From JAHEAO01 sp942492375 (GTDB lineage Bacteria > Pseudomonadota > Alphaproteobacteria > Rhodobacterales > Rhodobacteraceae), in NCBI GenBank assembly GCA_942492375.1, contig CALOEL010000017.1, positions 124,001-188,000 on the forward strand: DNA of 64,000 nucleotides. The letters run 5' to 3'. The notes beneath the pieces were generated by a model, which saw nothing but the letters and a program-made list of their open reading frames with translations, ran no database searches and was not told the origin of the DNA. This document shows, piece by piece, positions 33,177-42,153 of the stretch. The position numbers were made by a program, and so were the translations under genes. How positions within the stretch are numbered: the stretch's first letter is position 1; each line of letters starts with the position of its first letter.

Positions 33177-33956
33177 CTACTTCCGGCGCCGCACCGGTTT
33201 CTTCTTGGCTGCGGCATGTCCCTCGGTCGACAGTCCCAACTGGTCGCGCAGGACGCGGGCCTTGACCTCCTCGACCGCGCCCGGCGCAAGATCGCGCAGC
33301 TGGAACGGTCCGTAGCTGATCCGGATCAGGCGGTTCACCGTCAGCCCGACCTGCTCCATCGCGCGCCGGACCTCGCGGTTCTTGCCTTCCCGGATGCCCA
33401 CCGTCAGCCACGCATTCGCGCCCTGCTGCCGATCCAGCGTCACCGACATCGGCTGAAACCGCTCGCCATCGATCACGATGCCGCCGCGGAGCGGCTCCAG
33501 CGTCGTATCCTCCGGTGTGCCCTTGACCCGCACGCGGTATTTCCGCACCCAGCCGGTCGAGGGCAGTTCCAGCTTGCGTTTCAGGCCGCCGTCATTGGTC
33601 AGCAGCAGCAACCCTTCGGAGTTGATGTCCAGCCGCCCGACGCTGACCACGCGCGGCATGTCATCGGGCAGGGCGTCAAAGACAGTCTTCCGGCCTTTCT
33701 CGTCCCGCTCGGTCGTCACCAGCCCCAGAGGCTTGTGATACAGCCAGAGCCGGGGCGGTTCGGGCTCTGCGATCAGTTTGCCGTCGACCATGATCCGGTC
33801 CTTGGCGGTGACGTTTAGCGCCGGGCTGTCGATGCGTTTGCCATTCACCGAGACCCGACCCGCTTCGATCATGCGCTCAGCCTCGCGGCGCGAGGCGATG
33901 CCGGCGCGCGACAGCACCTTTGCGATCCGATCGCCTTCTGGGGTCTTATCGTTCAT
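33177..33956 (-). CDS. rRNA pseudouridine synthase (RluB/RsuA family)
   Basis: A 259-residue pseudouridine synthase acting on ribosomal RNA. An S4 RNA-binding domain spans about residues 8-60 (IAKVLSRAGIASRREAERMI). The catalytic domain shows YHKPLG and the hallmark GRLDINSEGLLLLT with catalytic D110, and the conserved REGKNREVRRA element. The C-terminal tail is Lys/Arg-rich (KKKPVRRRK), typical of RNA binding. It stands alone on the minus strand, divergent from tadA with 76 bases between the starts. RluB is the likely subtype, not certain. Confidence 0.9.
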   Translation of the reverse strand: MNDKTPEGDRIAKVLSRAGIASRREAERMIEAGRVSVNGKRIDSPALNVTAKDRIMVDGKLIAEPEPPRLWLYHKPLGLVTTERDEKGRKTVFDALPDDMPRVVSVGRLDINSEGLLLLTNDGGLKRKLELPSTGWVRKYRVRVKGTPEDTTLEPLRGGIVIDGERFQPMSVTLDRQQGANAWLTVGIREGKNREVRRAMEQVGLTVNRLIRISYGPFQLRDLAPGAVEEVKARVLRDQLGLSTEGHAAAKKKPVRRRK

Positions 33957-34032
33957 GCATCCCGATTAGCGAAACGCCGGGGAAAGGGAAAGCGCCTTGG
34001 CAAGACGGGCAGGGCAGGGCATGACGCGGGGC

Positions 34033-34482
34033 ATGAGTTTCAGAAGCCACATGGAAACCGCGCTAGGCGAAGCCCGCGCGGCCGCCGAACGCGGCGAGGT
34101 GCCGGTCGGGGCGGTGATCGTATCGCCCGACGGCCGCGTGGTCGCGCAAGCCGGCAACCGCACCCGGGAACTGACCGATCCGACCGCACATGCCGAGATC
34201 CTGGCGCTGAGGGCCGCCTGCGCCGCGCTGGGGTCAGAGCGTCTGCCCGGCCATGATCTCTATGTCACGCTCGAACCCTGCCCGATGTGCGCCAGCGCCA
34301 TCTCGCAAGCCCGTATCGCGCGGCTCTACTATGGGGCGGCCGATCCGAAATCGGGCGGCATAGCGCATGGGCCGCGGGTGTTCGATCATCCGCAAAGCCA
34401 CCATGTGCCCGAGGTCTATGACGGCATCGCCGAGGCAGAGGCCGCCCGGCTTCTTCGCACCTTCTTCGAACGAAAGCGCTGA
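34033..34482 (+). CDS. tadA: tRNA-specific adenosine deaminase
   Basis: TadA converts adenosine 34 of tRNA-Arg(ACG) to inosine; it is essential in most bacteria. The zinc-deaminase motif is HAE (H53, E55) and PCPMC (C83, C86), with ARIARLYYGAADPKSG-type strand following. Length 149 from ATG 34033; ATG 34021 in frame would add four residues. It diverges from the pseudouridine synthase gene and is followed 90 bases downstream by a DUF808 gene. Confidence 0.93.
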   Translation: MSFRSHMETALGEARAAAERGEVPVGAVIVSPDGRVVAQAGNRTRELTDPTAHAEILALRAACAALGSERLPGHDLYVTLEPCPMCASAISQARIARLYYGAADPKSGGIAHGPRVFDHPQSHHVPEVYDGIAEAEAARLLRTFFERKR

Positions 34483-34572
34483 TCGCATGTGCCGGGCGTC
34501 CCAGAATTCGTTTGTCGGCCGGACCGTTGGCGCTATCCTCGGAACGAACACATATGTGACAAGGGCCTTCTG

Positions 34573-35535
34573 ATGAGTGGATTACTGGCGCTTCTGGATG
34601 ATGTCGCGGCCATCGCGAAGGTCGCGGCGTCGTCGATCGACGATGTCGCAGGGCAAGCGTTCAAGGCATCCTCGAAAGCAGCGGGCGCGGTGATCGACGA
34701 TGCGGCCGTGACGCCGAAATACGTCCACGGCTTTTCGGCCGACCGCGAATTGCCGATCGTCTGGAGCATCACCAAGGGCTCGCTGTTCAACAAGCTGGTC
34801 ATTCTGTTGCCGCTTGCCTTGCTGCTGTCCGCCTTCGCGCCATGGGCCATTCCGCCCCTGTTGATGCTGGGTGGGGCCTATCTGTGTTTCGAAGGCGCGG
34901 AGAAGGTTCTGCATGCCATCAACCCGGCTGACCACCACGAAGAGGATCTCTACAAGGAAAAGCTGGCCGACGCGCATCTGGAAGAGAAGAAGATCAAGGG
35001 CGCGATCAAGACGGATTTCATTCTGTCGGCCGAGATCATGACCATCACCCTCTCTGCCTTGCCCGACGATCTGCCGTTCTGGCAGGTCGCCGTCGTGCTC
35101 GGCCTGGCCGGCGTGATGATCACGGTTGCCGTCTATGGCGCGGTGGCAATGATCGTGAAAGCCGACGATCTTGGTATCGTAATGGCGGCGAAGGGCCGGC
35201 TGGCGGCAACCCGGAAACTGGGGGAATGGATCGTGCGGGGCATGCCGGCCTTCCTGAAACTCCTCATGGTGATCGGCACCGCTGCGATGGTCTGGGTCGG
35301 CGGCTCGATCATCCTGCACGGCGCGTATGAACTGGGGTTCAAGGCGCCCTATCAGACGATCCATGACATCGCGGTCGCTGCCGCCCAAGCGGCGGGTCAG
35401 GCCGAAGCGGTGATCCAATGGGCCGTGACAGCCGGCATCGACGGCGTCTTCGGCCTCTGCTTCGGAATGCTGCTGATCCCGCTGCAGAAATATCTGATCG
35501 CACCGGTGGCCGGGCTGTTCACGGCAAAAGCCTGA
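34573..35535 (+). CDS. DUF808 (YedI-like) inner-membrane protein
   Basis: A 320-residue integral membrane protein of the DUF808 family. It opens with the family hallmark SGLLALLDDVAAIAKVAA, contains VTPKYVHGFSADRELPI, has hydrophobic helices around 75-110, 160-200 and 225-260, and ends 'FGMLLIPLQKYLIAPVAGL'. Function is unknown for the family. The longer in-frame start at 34489 is not family-like. It is convergent with the UPF0173 hydrolase gene. Confidence 0.93.
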   Translation: MSGLLALLDDVAAIAKVAASSIDDVAGQAFKASSKAAGAVIDDAAVTPKYVHGFSADRELPIVWSITKGSLFNKLVILLPLALLLSAFAPWAIPPLLMLGGAYLCFEGAEKVLHAINPADHHEEDLYKEKLADAHLEEKKIKGAIKTDFILSAEIMTITLSALPDDLPFWQVAVVLGLAGVMITVAVYGAVAMIVKADDLGIVMAAKGRLAATRKLGEWIVRGMPAFLKLLMVIGTAAMVWVGGSIILHGAYELGFKAPYQTIHDIAVAAAQAAGQAEAVIQWAVTAGIDGVFGLCFGMLLIPLQKYLIAPVAGLFTAKA

Positions 35536-35547
35536 TCGCCGAGCGCG

Positions 35548-36243
35548 CTAGATCTCGATGGCCTCGAGGATCTGCGGCTCGATCACCTCGACGCCCGGCA
35601 GCCCGGCGATCAACTCGTCTGCGGACTGCGCCAGGATCGGGAAGGTCTTGTAGTGGCAGGGGATAACTGTCTTGAAATTGAAGAATTTCTTCGCGGCCCA
35701 GGCGGCCGCCTTCATGTCCATCGTATAATGACCTCCGGCACACAAGATGCCGATATCCGGTTTGTAATACTCGCCCATCCAGCCCATATCCGCCATCACG
35801 TCGGTATCGCCCGTGACGTAGATCATGTGGCCCTCGCCCGCGATCATGAACCCGGCCTCGCCCCCGGCATAGGTGATACCGTTGCCGGTGAAATCTACGC
35901 TCGATGAATGGACCGCGTTGACCATCGAGACCTTCACCTGTCCGATCGCGATTGTGCCGCCCTTGCCGAAGCCCACCGTCTCGACGCCGTCCTCGGCCCC
36001 GAGGATCTCGTCCAACTCGTGTATGCAGCCGATCGGAATGCCCTGCGCCTTGGCGATGCCGGCGGCGTTCGAGGCATGGTCGCCATGGCCGTGAGTCAAA
36101 AGGATATGCGTTGCACCGTTCGTCGCCTCGTCCCTGCGCCCCTCGGGAAAGACCGGGCTGCCGTCCAGCCAGGGATCGATCAGCAGAACCTGATCCTCGA
36201 TCTCGATCCGGAATGACGAATGTCCAAGCCAGACAATTTTCAT
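35548..36243 (-). CDS. UPF0173 metal-dependent hydrolase (beta-lactamase fold)
   Basis: A 231-residue cytoplasmic metallo-beta-lactamase-fold hydrolase. The metal motif is LLTHGHGDHASN (H-x-H-x-D-H), with GHSSFRIE near the start, an STG-like YVTGDTDV block (Asp ligand), and a C-terminal CHYKTFP His. These match the UPF0173 family, which resembles N-acyl-phosphatidylethanolamine PLD-type enzymes. The true substrate is unknown. It diverges from the NTF2-like gene. Confidence 0.92.
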   Translation of the reverse strand: MKIVWLGHSSFRIEIEDQVLLIDPWLDGSPVFPEGRRDEATNGATHILLTHGHGDHASNAAGIAKAQGIPIGCIHELDEILGAEDGVETVGFGKGGTIAIGQVKVSMVNAVHSSSVDFTGNGITYAGGEAGFMIAGEGHMIYVTGDTDVMADMGWMGEYYKPDIGILCAGGHYTMDMKAAAWAAKKFFNFKTVIPCHYKTFPILAQSADELIAGLPGVEVIEPQILEAIEI

Positions 36244-36362
36244 GCTAAACTCCTATCAACCAACGTGGAAAGCCAGTCGCCGCCTTGGTGGCACAGAAAA
36301 AAGCTCCTCAAAAGTCCAAGGGCATCATAGCGTTGGCAGCGCAAATTGTGAGGGCAAAAATG

Positions 36363-36731
36363 ATGGGAAACCTTGATCAGTTCGGCGCACTCTCGAGCGT
36401 TGTTCAGACATATGTCGAAGGAATGGTGCATGGAGATGCCGCGAAGATACGGGCTGCATTTCATGACCGTGCCTGCATAATCGGTCACTACGAGGGCGAT
36501 TTGGGCTGGGCCTCGCGGGATGAGTTCATCGACGAAGTTTGTGGCGATGCCGCAAAGCCGGGCGTGCAGCCGTATTGGCGGATCAATTCGGTCTCGATCG
36601 ATGGCGACACCGCTGTCGTCCGGGTCGAGAATGATTGGGCCGGAATGCGCTTCGACGACACCCTGACTTTGTTGCTGCAAGAGGACCGGTGGATCATCGT
36701 GTCGAAGCTCTACTACCTGCGCCCGAACTGA
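36363..36731 (+). CDS. NTF2-like / lumazine-binding-like protein
   Basis: A small (122-residue) SnoaL/NTF2-like protein. The pattern YVEGMVHGDAAKIRAAFHDR early in the chain, then the DEFIDEVCG helix, VRVENDWAGMRF and the final WIIVSKLYYL strand are typical of the putative lumazine-binding branch. ATG 36363 is 7 bases after GAGGG; ATG 36360 and GTG 36285 are alternatives. Such proteins are enzymes or ligand binders; no substrate is evident. It stands alone between UPF0173 (divergent) and gatC. Confidence 0.8.
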   Translation: MGNLDQFGALSSVVQTYVEGMVHGDAAKIRAAFHDRACIIGHYEGDLGWASRDEFIDEVCGDAAKPGVQPYWRINSVSIDGDTAVVRVENDWAGMRFDDTLTLLLQEDRWIIVSKLYYLRPN

Positions 36732-36819
36732 TGCGTTCAAAGTGACTCTGGCGCAACTGCTTGCGGGTCGGCTGGCAGGACGCTAAATGCATGCCGACAC
36801 ACCAACGGAGATGCGCCCA

Positions 36820-37107
36820 ATGTCCATCGACATCGAAACCGCGCGCCGCGTGGCCAAGCTCGCCCGGATCCGGGTCGAGGAAGAAAAACTGCCCGCGCTG
36901 GCGCAGGAATTCAACACGATCCTCGGCTTCATCGAGCAGTTGAACGAGGTCGATATCGACGGCGTGGAGCCGATGACGTCGGTGACGCCGATGCGGCTGA
37001 AGCGGCGCGAGGATGTGGTGACGGACGGCGACATGCAGCAGCGCATCCTGCAGAATGCGCCGGATGCCCGCGAAGGCTTTTTCGCCGTTCCGAAGGTGGT
37101 TGAATGA
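36820..37107 (+). CDS. gatC: Glutamyl-tRNA(Gln) amidotransferase subunit C
   Basis: GatC is the small subunit of GatCAB, which makes Gln-tRNA and often Asn-tRNA from misacylated tRNA. The 95-residue product starts MSIDIETARRVAKLARI and has the FNTILGFIEQLNEVD core and the conserved C-terminal F-x-VPKVV. ATG 36820 is chosen because the upstream in-frame part is not family-like. Its stop overlaps the gatA start. Confidence 0.95.
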   Translation: MSIDIETARRVAKLARIRVEEEKLPALAQEFNTILGFIEQLNEVDIDGVEPMTSVTPMRLKRREDVVTDGDMQQRILQNAPDAREGFFAVPKVVE

Positions 37108-38594
37108 TGGCCGATCTGAACAATCTGACGATTGCCGAGGCCCGCGATGCCCTGCGCAGGAAAGAGACCAGCGCAGTCGCCCTGACCGAGGCCTGCCTCG
37201 CCGCCATCGAAGGCGCCGGCGCGCTCAACGCTTTCGTGCATTCCACGCCTGACATCGCGATGGAGCAGGCGAAAGCCGCCGATGCCCGTATCGCCAAGGG
37301 CGATGCGCCGGCGATGTGCGGAATTCCGCTTGGGATAAAGGATCTCTTCTGCACCAAGGGGGTGCCGTCGCAGGCGGCGTCTGCGATCCTGAACGGCTTC
37401 CGGCCGGAATACGAATCCACCGTCACGCAGAACCTGTTCGATGCCGGCGCGGTGATGCTGGGCAAGCTGAACATGGATGAATTCGCCATGGGGTCGTCCA
37501 ACGAAACCTCGACCTATGGCAATGTCGTGAACCCGTGGCGGCGCGGAAATGAGGAAACTCCGCTGACGCCGGGCGGGTCCTCCGGCGGTTCCGCCAGCGC
37601 GGTGGCCGCCGACCTCTGCCTTGCCGCGACCGGCACCGATACAGGCGGCTCGATCCGCCAGCCCGCCGCCTTCACCGGCATCACTGGCATCAAGCCGACC
37701 TACGGACGCTGTTCGCGCTGGGGCATCGTCGCCTTCGCATCGTCGCTGGATCAGGCCGGGCCGATGACCAAGACGGTGCGCGATGCCGCGATCATGCTGA
37801 CGGCTATGTGCGGCCATGATCCGAAGGATTCCACTTCCGCCGATCTGCCCGTGCCCGATTTCGAGACCGCCCTTACCGGCGACATCAGGGGCAAGAAGAT
37901 CGGCATTCCCAGCGAATACCGGATGGAAGGCATGCCGGCCGAGATCGAAAAGCTTTGGGCCGACGGCACCGCGATGATGAAGGATGCCGGCGCCGAGATC
38001 GTCAGTATCTCGCTGCCGCACACGAAATACGCGCTGCCCGCCTATTACGTGATCGCGCCGGCAGAGGCGTCCTCGAACCTCGCGCGCTATGACGGCGTGC
38101 GCTACGGCCACCGCGCCAAGCTGGCGCAGGGCGACGGCATCACCGAGATGTACGAGAAAACCCGCGCCGAAGGCTTCGGCCACGAAGTGCAGCGCCGGAT
38201 CATGATCGGCACCTACGTGCTGTCGGCGGGTTTCTACGATGCCTATTACAACCGCGCACGCAGGGTGCGGGCGTTGATCAAGCGCGACTTCGACGAGGCG
38301 TTCGGCAAGGGCATCGACGCGATCCTGACGCCGGCCACCCCGTCTGCCGCCTTCGGACTGGGCGAGATGACCGATGCCGATCCGGTGCAGATGTATCTGA
38401 ACGATGTCTTCACCGTCACGGTGAACCTTGCCGGGCTTCCGGGCATCGCCGTGCCTGCCGGTCTGGACAAGAACGGGTTGCCGCTGGGGCTGCAGCTGAT
38501 CGGACGCCCGTGGGAAGAGGGCGATCTGCTGAACCATGCCTATGCGCTGGAACGCGCCGCCGGTTTCGTTTCCAAACCGGCGAAATGGTGGTAG
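37104..38594 (+). CDS. gatA: Glutamyl-tRNA(Gln) amidotransferase subunit A
   Basis: GatA is the amidase subunit releasing ammonia from Gln for transamidation. The 496-residue protein has the amidase signature TPGGSSGGSASAVAAD and the Lys-Ser-Ser triad K79 (GIKDLF), S159 (GGSS) and S183 (TGGSIRQP). ATG 37104 overlaps the gatC stop; a second ATG 3 bases later is possible. gatB is not nearby, as is usual in this family. The lipoprotein gene follows 11 bases downstream. Confidence 0.97.
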   Translation: MMADLNNLTIAEARDALRRKETSAVALTEACLAAIEGAGALNAFVHSTPDIAMEQAKAADARIAKGDAPAMCGIPLGIKDLFCTKGVPSQAASAILNGFRPEYESTVTQNLFDAGAVMLGKLNMDEFAMGSSNETSTYGNVVNPWRRGNEETPLTPGGSSGGSASAVAADLCLAATGTDTGGSIRQPAAFTGITGIKPTYGRCSRWGIVAFASSLDQAGPMTKTVRDAAIMLTAMCGHDPKDSTSADLPVPDFETALTGDIRGKKIGIPSEYRMEGMPAEIEKLWADGTAMMKDAGAEIVSISLPHTKYALPAYYVIAPAEASSNLARYDGVRYGHRAKLAQGDGITEMYEKTRAEGFGHEVQRRIMIGTYVLSAGFYDAYYNRARRVRALIKRDFDEAFGKGIDAILTPATPSAAFGLGEMTDADPVQMYLNDVFTVTVNLAGLPGIAVPAGLDKNGLPLGLQLIGRPWEEGDLLNHAYALERAAGFVSKPAKWW

Positions 38595-38605
38595 GAGAGC
38601 GCGGA

Positions 38606-39301
38606 ATGCAGCCTAGGAAGGTGTTTTTCATGCGCGCTTTTGCGTTGGTCATACCCTGTGCGATCCTGGCAGCCTGTACCAATCCGCCGGTCCCGGGTTC
38701 GGGCTCTGGCGTCGGATTCAGCAGCTATCAGGATTATGGAAGCGAACGCGCCCAGAGTGACGCGCAGCTGAGCGGCGGGGTCAGCCCGGCGACCTATGGC
38801 GTCAACCCCGGCGCGATCTCTACCGAGCCGATCACCGCCGGCGCCATTCCTCCGACCTCAGCAGGACCACAGACGGCCACCGCGACACCGCCGGTCGATC
38901 TGAACAATCCCGGGATCTCGGACGAACAGGATTTCTCGGCGGTAGCATCTCGAGAAACGATCGAAAGCGACCGCCAACGCATCGAGGCCAACCGCGAGGC
39001 CTACCAGGTCATCCAGCCCGAAGCCTTGCCCGCCCGCACCGGCGAAAGCGGGCCGTCGATTGTCCAGTACGCGCTTTCGACCCAGAACCAGGTGGGCCAG
39101 CAGGTCTATTCGCGCTCGTCTTTCAGGAACGGCGCGAAATTCAACAAGAACTGCGCCAAGTATACGTCCTCGGATCAGGCGCAAGAGGCGTTCCTGAAGG
39201 CCGGAGGACCGAACCGCGACCGTATGGGCATCGACCCTGACGGGGACGGTTTCGCCTGCTACTGGGATCCGACCCCGTTCCGGCGCGCGGTGCAGAACTG
39301 A
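38606..39301 (+). CDS. Lipoprotein with C-terminal excalibur-like domain
   Basis: A 231-residue lipoprotein. The N-terminus has basic residues, a hydrophobic core and lipobox LAAC (Cys about residue 24). The middle is low-complexity Ser/Gly/Thr/Pro. The C-terminus (about 195-228) has two Cys and an excalibur-type calcium-binding repeat, DPDGDGFACYWDPTPFR (DxDxDG). Start ATG 38606 follows GGAG; ATG 38630 would also give a signal. The amidase gene begins 1 base after its stop. A peptidoglycan-associated role is plausible but not shown. Confidence 0.75.
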   Translation: MQPRKVFFMRAFALVIPCAILAACTNPPVPGSGSGVGFSSYQDYGSERAQSDAQLSGGVSPATYGVNPGAISTEPITAGAIPPTSAGPQTATATPPVDLNNPGISDEQDFSAVASRETIESDRQRIEANREAYQVIQPEALPARTGESGPSIVQYALSTQNQVGQQVYSRSSFRNGAKFNKNCAKYTSSDQAQEAFLKAGGPNRDRMGIDPDGDGFACYWDPTPFRRAVQN

Positions 39302-39302
39302 G

Positions 39303-39980
39303 GTGAGGATCGAAGAACGCCCCTCGCCGAATTTCGGCGCGCGGCGAGATGGACTGACGCCGCAACTCGTCGTTCTGCATTTCACCGCCATGGCCACAGC
39401 CGAGGCCGCCGCAGAACGCCTTTGCGACCCCGCGACCGAGGTTTCCGCGCATTACCTGATCGCCGAGGACGGCCGGGTGCTGCGCCTGGTCGCCGAGGAT
39501 CAGCGGGCCTGGCATGCCGGCGCGGGGCAGTGGCGGGGGCATGGCGATGTAAACTCGCGCTCGATCGGAATCGAACTGGCCAATGACGGGGCCAGTCCGT
39601 TTTCATCTCGCCAGATGGACGCGCTGGAGGATGTGCTGGCGGATGTTCTTCGCCGTCTCGAAATCCCGCCGGAAGGCGTCATCGCCCATTCCGACATGGC
39701 CCCGGAGCGCAAGGGCGATCCCGGCCGAAGGTTCGACTGGCGACGGCTGGCGCTGTCCGGTTTGTCGGTCTGGCCCGGCGCCGAGCAAGCGGATACGCAG
39801 GACTTCATGCCGAACGCCCGCCGCTTCGGCTACCCCGACATCGGCGTGGATGTCGTGCTGGCGGCGTTTCGTAATCGGTTTCGGCCCTGGGCTGACGGTC
39901 CGCTCGACGACATCGACCGGACGATGATCGCGGATCTTGCCGCGCGCTTCGGCGTTGACCGGGACCATGGCAACACTTAA
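39303..39980 (+). CDS. N-acetylmuramoyl-L-alanine amidase (AmpD-like)
   Basis: A 225-residue amidase_2 enzyme cleaving the bond between MurNAc and L-Ala in peptidoglycan fragments. Zinc ligands are H26 (LVVLHFTAM), H129 (IAHSDMAP) and D139 (KGDPG), with K137 nearby, as in AmpD. No signal peptide is visible, so it probably works in the cytoplasm on recycled muropeptides. It begins with GTG 39303, one base after the upstream stop. RNase P RNA follows 9 bases after its end. Confidence 0.92.
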   Translation: MRIEERPSPNFGARRDGLTPQLVVLHFTAMATAEAAAERLCDPATEVSAHYLIAEDGRVLRLVAEDQRAWHAGAGQWRGHGDVNSRSIGIELANDGASPFSSRQMDALEDVLADVLRRLEIPPEGVIAHSDMAPERKGDPGRRFDWRRLALSGLSVWPGAEQADTQDFMPNARRFGYPDIGVDVVLAAFRNRFRPWADGPLDDIDRTMIADLAARFGVDRDHGNT

Positions 39981-39989
39981 GTGACACCT

Positions 39990-40396
39990 TGCGCGGAGGG
40001 CTGGATGATCGCGCTTCGGACTTGATCCGGGGCGAGGAAAGTCCGGACTCCACAAGGCAAGGGTGCCGGGTAACGCCCGGCCGGGGAAACCCGAGGGAAA
40101 GCGCCACAGAAATCAAACTACCGTCCATCCGGGCGGAAAAGGTGAAAAGGTGCGGTAAGAGCGCACCGCGGACCTGGCAACAGGGACGGCATGGCAAGCC
40201 CCACCCGGAGCAATGCCGAATAGGGGTCTCGCGCGGGGCCCGGTCCCGGCGAAAGCGGGGATACCGCCCGCAGGGTCGTCTTGGCCCGGAGACCCGGGTT
40301 GGCAGCTTGAGGCCCGTCGGTAACGGCGGGTCCAGAGGAATGATCATCCAAGGGGGCTACCCCGGGACAGAATCCGGCTTACAGGCTCTCCGCGCA
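39990..40396 (+). ncRNA. rnpB: RNase P RNA (type A)
   Basis: Catalytic RNA of RNase P, about 407 bases. The conserved GAGGAAAGTCCGGACTCC block is near the 5' end, the AGAAATCAAACTACCG element follows, and ACAGAATCCGGCTTACAGG is at the 3' end. P1 pairs TGCGCGGAG with CTCCGCGCA, which sets the ends. The following gene is rpmG after 121 bases. It is an RNA gene, and no ORF in it is supported. Confidence 0.95.
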
Positions 40397-40517
40397 TATC
40401 CTTTCGCGACGGGCGGGATCCACGGCGATTGGTGTTGACTCGCCGCCCCGGACAAGTAAAAGGCGGGCTTCAAGGATTTTCGCGGGCAGCGCTCTGTCCG
40501 GATTCAGGAGATGAAAA

Positions 40518-40685
40518 ATGGCGAAACCGACGACGATCAAGATCCGTCTGAACTCGACCGCGGATACGGGCCATTTCTACGTGACGAAGAAGAACGCCCG
40601 CACCATGACCGAGAAGATGGTCGTAAAGAAATACGACCCCGTCGTGCGCAAGCATGTCGAGTACAAGGAAGGCAAGATCAAGTAA
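40518..40685 (+). CDS. rpmG: 50S ribosomal protein L33
   Basis: A 55-residue protein, MAKPTTIKIRLNSTADTGHF, then a YVTKKNART core, 'MVVKKYDPVVRKHVEYKEGKIK' end; it matches the cysteine-free (C-) form of L33. It is short enough to be missed by length-limited gene finding. An AGGAG ribosome site precedes ATG 40518. It is followed by a strong terminator at 40713. Confidence 0.97.
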   Translation: MAKPTTIKIRLNSTADTGHFYVTKKNARTMTEKMVVKKYDPVVRKHVEYKEGKIK

Positions 40686-40712
40686 CCTGATCCTGCATCC
40701 TGCCGATCACGG

Positions 40713-40739
40713 GCCGCGCGATGTTTCGCGCGGCTTTTT
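40713..40739 (+). terminator. Rho-independent terminator after rpmG
   Basis: A perfect 9-bp stem GCCGCGCGA/TCGCGCGGC with a TGTT loop, followed by TTTTT. It lies 28 bases after the rpmG stop and should end the rpmG transcript. Confidence 0.9.
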
Positions 40740-40816
40740 CTTTGCGGTAGCTGCTGCGCAGTGAACCGCCGATGTCCTTGTTGGCCGCGCGGCGCGACGG
40801 CCCCATATACATCCTC

Positions 40817-41344
40817 ATGACCGCGCATGACGACGACACCCTTATCATCCGCAAGGCCACCCTGGCTGATCTTGCCGCGGTCGATCGCTTGTTGGGCCGG
40901 TCCTATCCGAAACTGCTCGCGCCGCATTATCCGCCCTCGACGGTGGTGCTGGCCGTGCCGCTGATGGCAAGGGCGCAGCCGCGATTGTTGCAGTCGGGCC
41001 GCTATTTTCTGGCGGAACAGGGCGGCAGGGTGGTGGGTGCCGGTGGTTATTCGCCCGAGGCGCCGATGGGCAGGATCGTGCCCGGCACGATGCATGTCAG
41101 GCATCTGGCGACCGATCCGTCCATGGCGCGGCGAGGGGTGGCGCGAGCGCTGTTGACGCATGTGCTGGCTGTTGCGCGCCAAGAGGGGGCCGCGTCGTTC
41201 GACTGCATCAGCACCCGGAATGCCGAGCCATTCTATGCCGCGATGGGTTTCTTGCCCGTAGCACCGGTCATGCTGAACCTTGGACCCGGCATCGAGTTTC
41301 CGGCGATTCACATGCATCTGCCGCCGCTGCGCTCCCGATCCTGA
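40817..41344 (+). CDS. GNAT-family acetyltransferase
   Basis: A 175-residue GNAT N-acetyltransferase. The acetyl-CoA-binding pattern is VRHLATDPSMARRGVARALL (motif A with R-R-x-G-x-A) near residues 93-112, preceded by a GGYSPE strand and followed by FYAAMGF, the classical motif B. Substrate unknown. ATG 40817 is preferred over the upstream TTG/ATG options because the family region begins there (LIIRKATLADL). It converges on the BI-1 gene across a terminator. Confidence 0.85.
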   Translation: MTAHDDDTLIIRKATLADLAAVDRLLGRSYPKLLAPHYPPSTVVLAVPLMARAQPRLLQSGRYFLAEQGGRVVGAGGYSPEAPMGRIVPGTMHVRHLATDPSMARRGVARALLTHVLAVARQEGAASFDCISTRNAEPFYAAMGFLPVAPVMLNLGPGIEFPAIHMHLPPLRSRS

Positions 41345-41366
41345 CAGGGTCAAAGAGGCAAACGAA

Positions 41367-41392
41367 AAGGGCCGGTCCTTCGACCGGCCCTT
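41367..41392. terminator. Bidirectional hairpin terminator
   Basis: An 11-bp perfect stem AAGGGCCGGTC/GACCGGCCCTT with a CTTC loop lies between the convergent GNAT and BI-1 genes. It has A/T tracts on both flanks (AACGAAA on the left, TTCGT on the right), so it can act as terminator for both. Confidence 0.82.
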
Positions 41393-41415
41393 CGTGTCTG
41401 GAAGCTAGCTCTGCG

Positions 41416-42153
41416 TTATTCCCGGTTGCCGAGGAATTGCAGCAGGAACATGAACAGGTTGATGAAGTCGAGATAGAGGTTCAACGCCCCCATGATCGCC
41501 GACTTGCCCAGCCATTCGCTGTCCATCGCATGGGCATGCTGGATGTAGTCGTTCTTGATCTTCTGCGTGTCGTAGGCCGTGAGGCCGGCGAAGATCAGCA
41601 CGCCGATCACCGAGATCGCGAAGTGGATCGCGGGCGATCCCAGGAAAATGTTCACGATCGAGGCGACGATCAGGCCGATCACGCCCATGATCAGGAACGA
41701 TCCCCAGCCCGAGATATCTTTCTTCGTCGTGTAGCCCCAGAGCGAGAGGCCGGCGAAGGAGATCGCGGTGACCAGGAAGGTCTGGGTGATCGAGATGCCG
41801 GTGAAGACCGCGAAGATCCAGCTGATCGACAGGCCCATCACCGCCGCGAAGGCGTAGAAGAACAGCTGCGCGCCGGCGGCGGACAGGCGGTTGATCATCG
41901 CGCCGAAGGCGAAGACCATGATCAGCGGGGCAAACATGATGACCCAGCCGAGAATGTTCGGACGCATCGTCACCGGATCCCGGAAGACAGACATCAGCAC
42001 ATCGCTCGACCCCACCGCCCAGGCGGCCAGTGCGGTCACCAGAAGGCCGACGGACATCGTGCCGTAGACCTTGTTCATATGGGCCTTGAGGCCCTCGTCG
42101 ATTTGGGCCGTCCGTACGCCGGCTCCGGCGCGGGCGGTTTGATAGTCAGCCAT
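41416..42153 (-). CDS. Bax inhibitor-1 / YccA family membrane protein
   Basis: A 245-residue inner-membrane protein with seven hydrophobic segments. The N-terminal soluble part ends near 'LKAHMNKVYGTMSVGLLVTALAAW'. Family marks are the N-terminal VYG motif and the C-terminal YDTQKIKNDY (Ca2+-leak/di-Asp region) followed by the last helix and 'LNLYLDFINLFMFLLQFLG'. The family regulates membrane proteases or ion leak; the precise role here is unknown. A terminator follows its gene. Confidence 0.93.
   Translation of the reverse strand: MADYQTARAGAGVRTAQIDEGLKAHMNKVYGTMSVGLLVTALAAWAVGSSDVLMSVFRDPVTMRPNILGWVIMFAPLIMVFAFGAMINRLSAAGAQLFFYAFAAVMGLSISWIFAVFTGISITQTFLVTAISFAGLSLWGYTTKKDISGWGSFLIMGVIGLIVASIVNIFLGSPAIHFAISVIGVLIFAGLTAYDTQKIKNDYIQHAHAMDSEWLGKSAIMGALNLYLDFINLFMFLLQFLGNRE

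Noticed and set aside
36783..38537. 584-codon minus-strand frame opposite gatC/gatA
   Set aside because: High-GC antisense shadow; gatA on the plus strand has the full Lys-Ser-Ser amidase triad.
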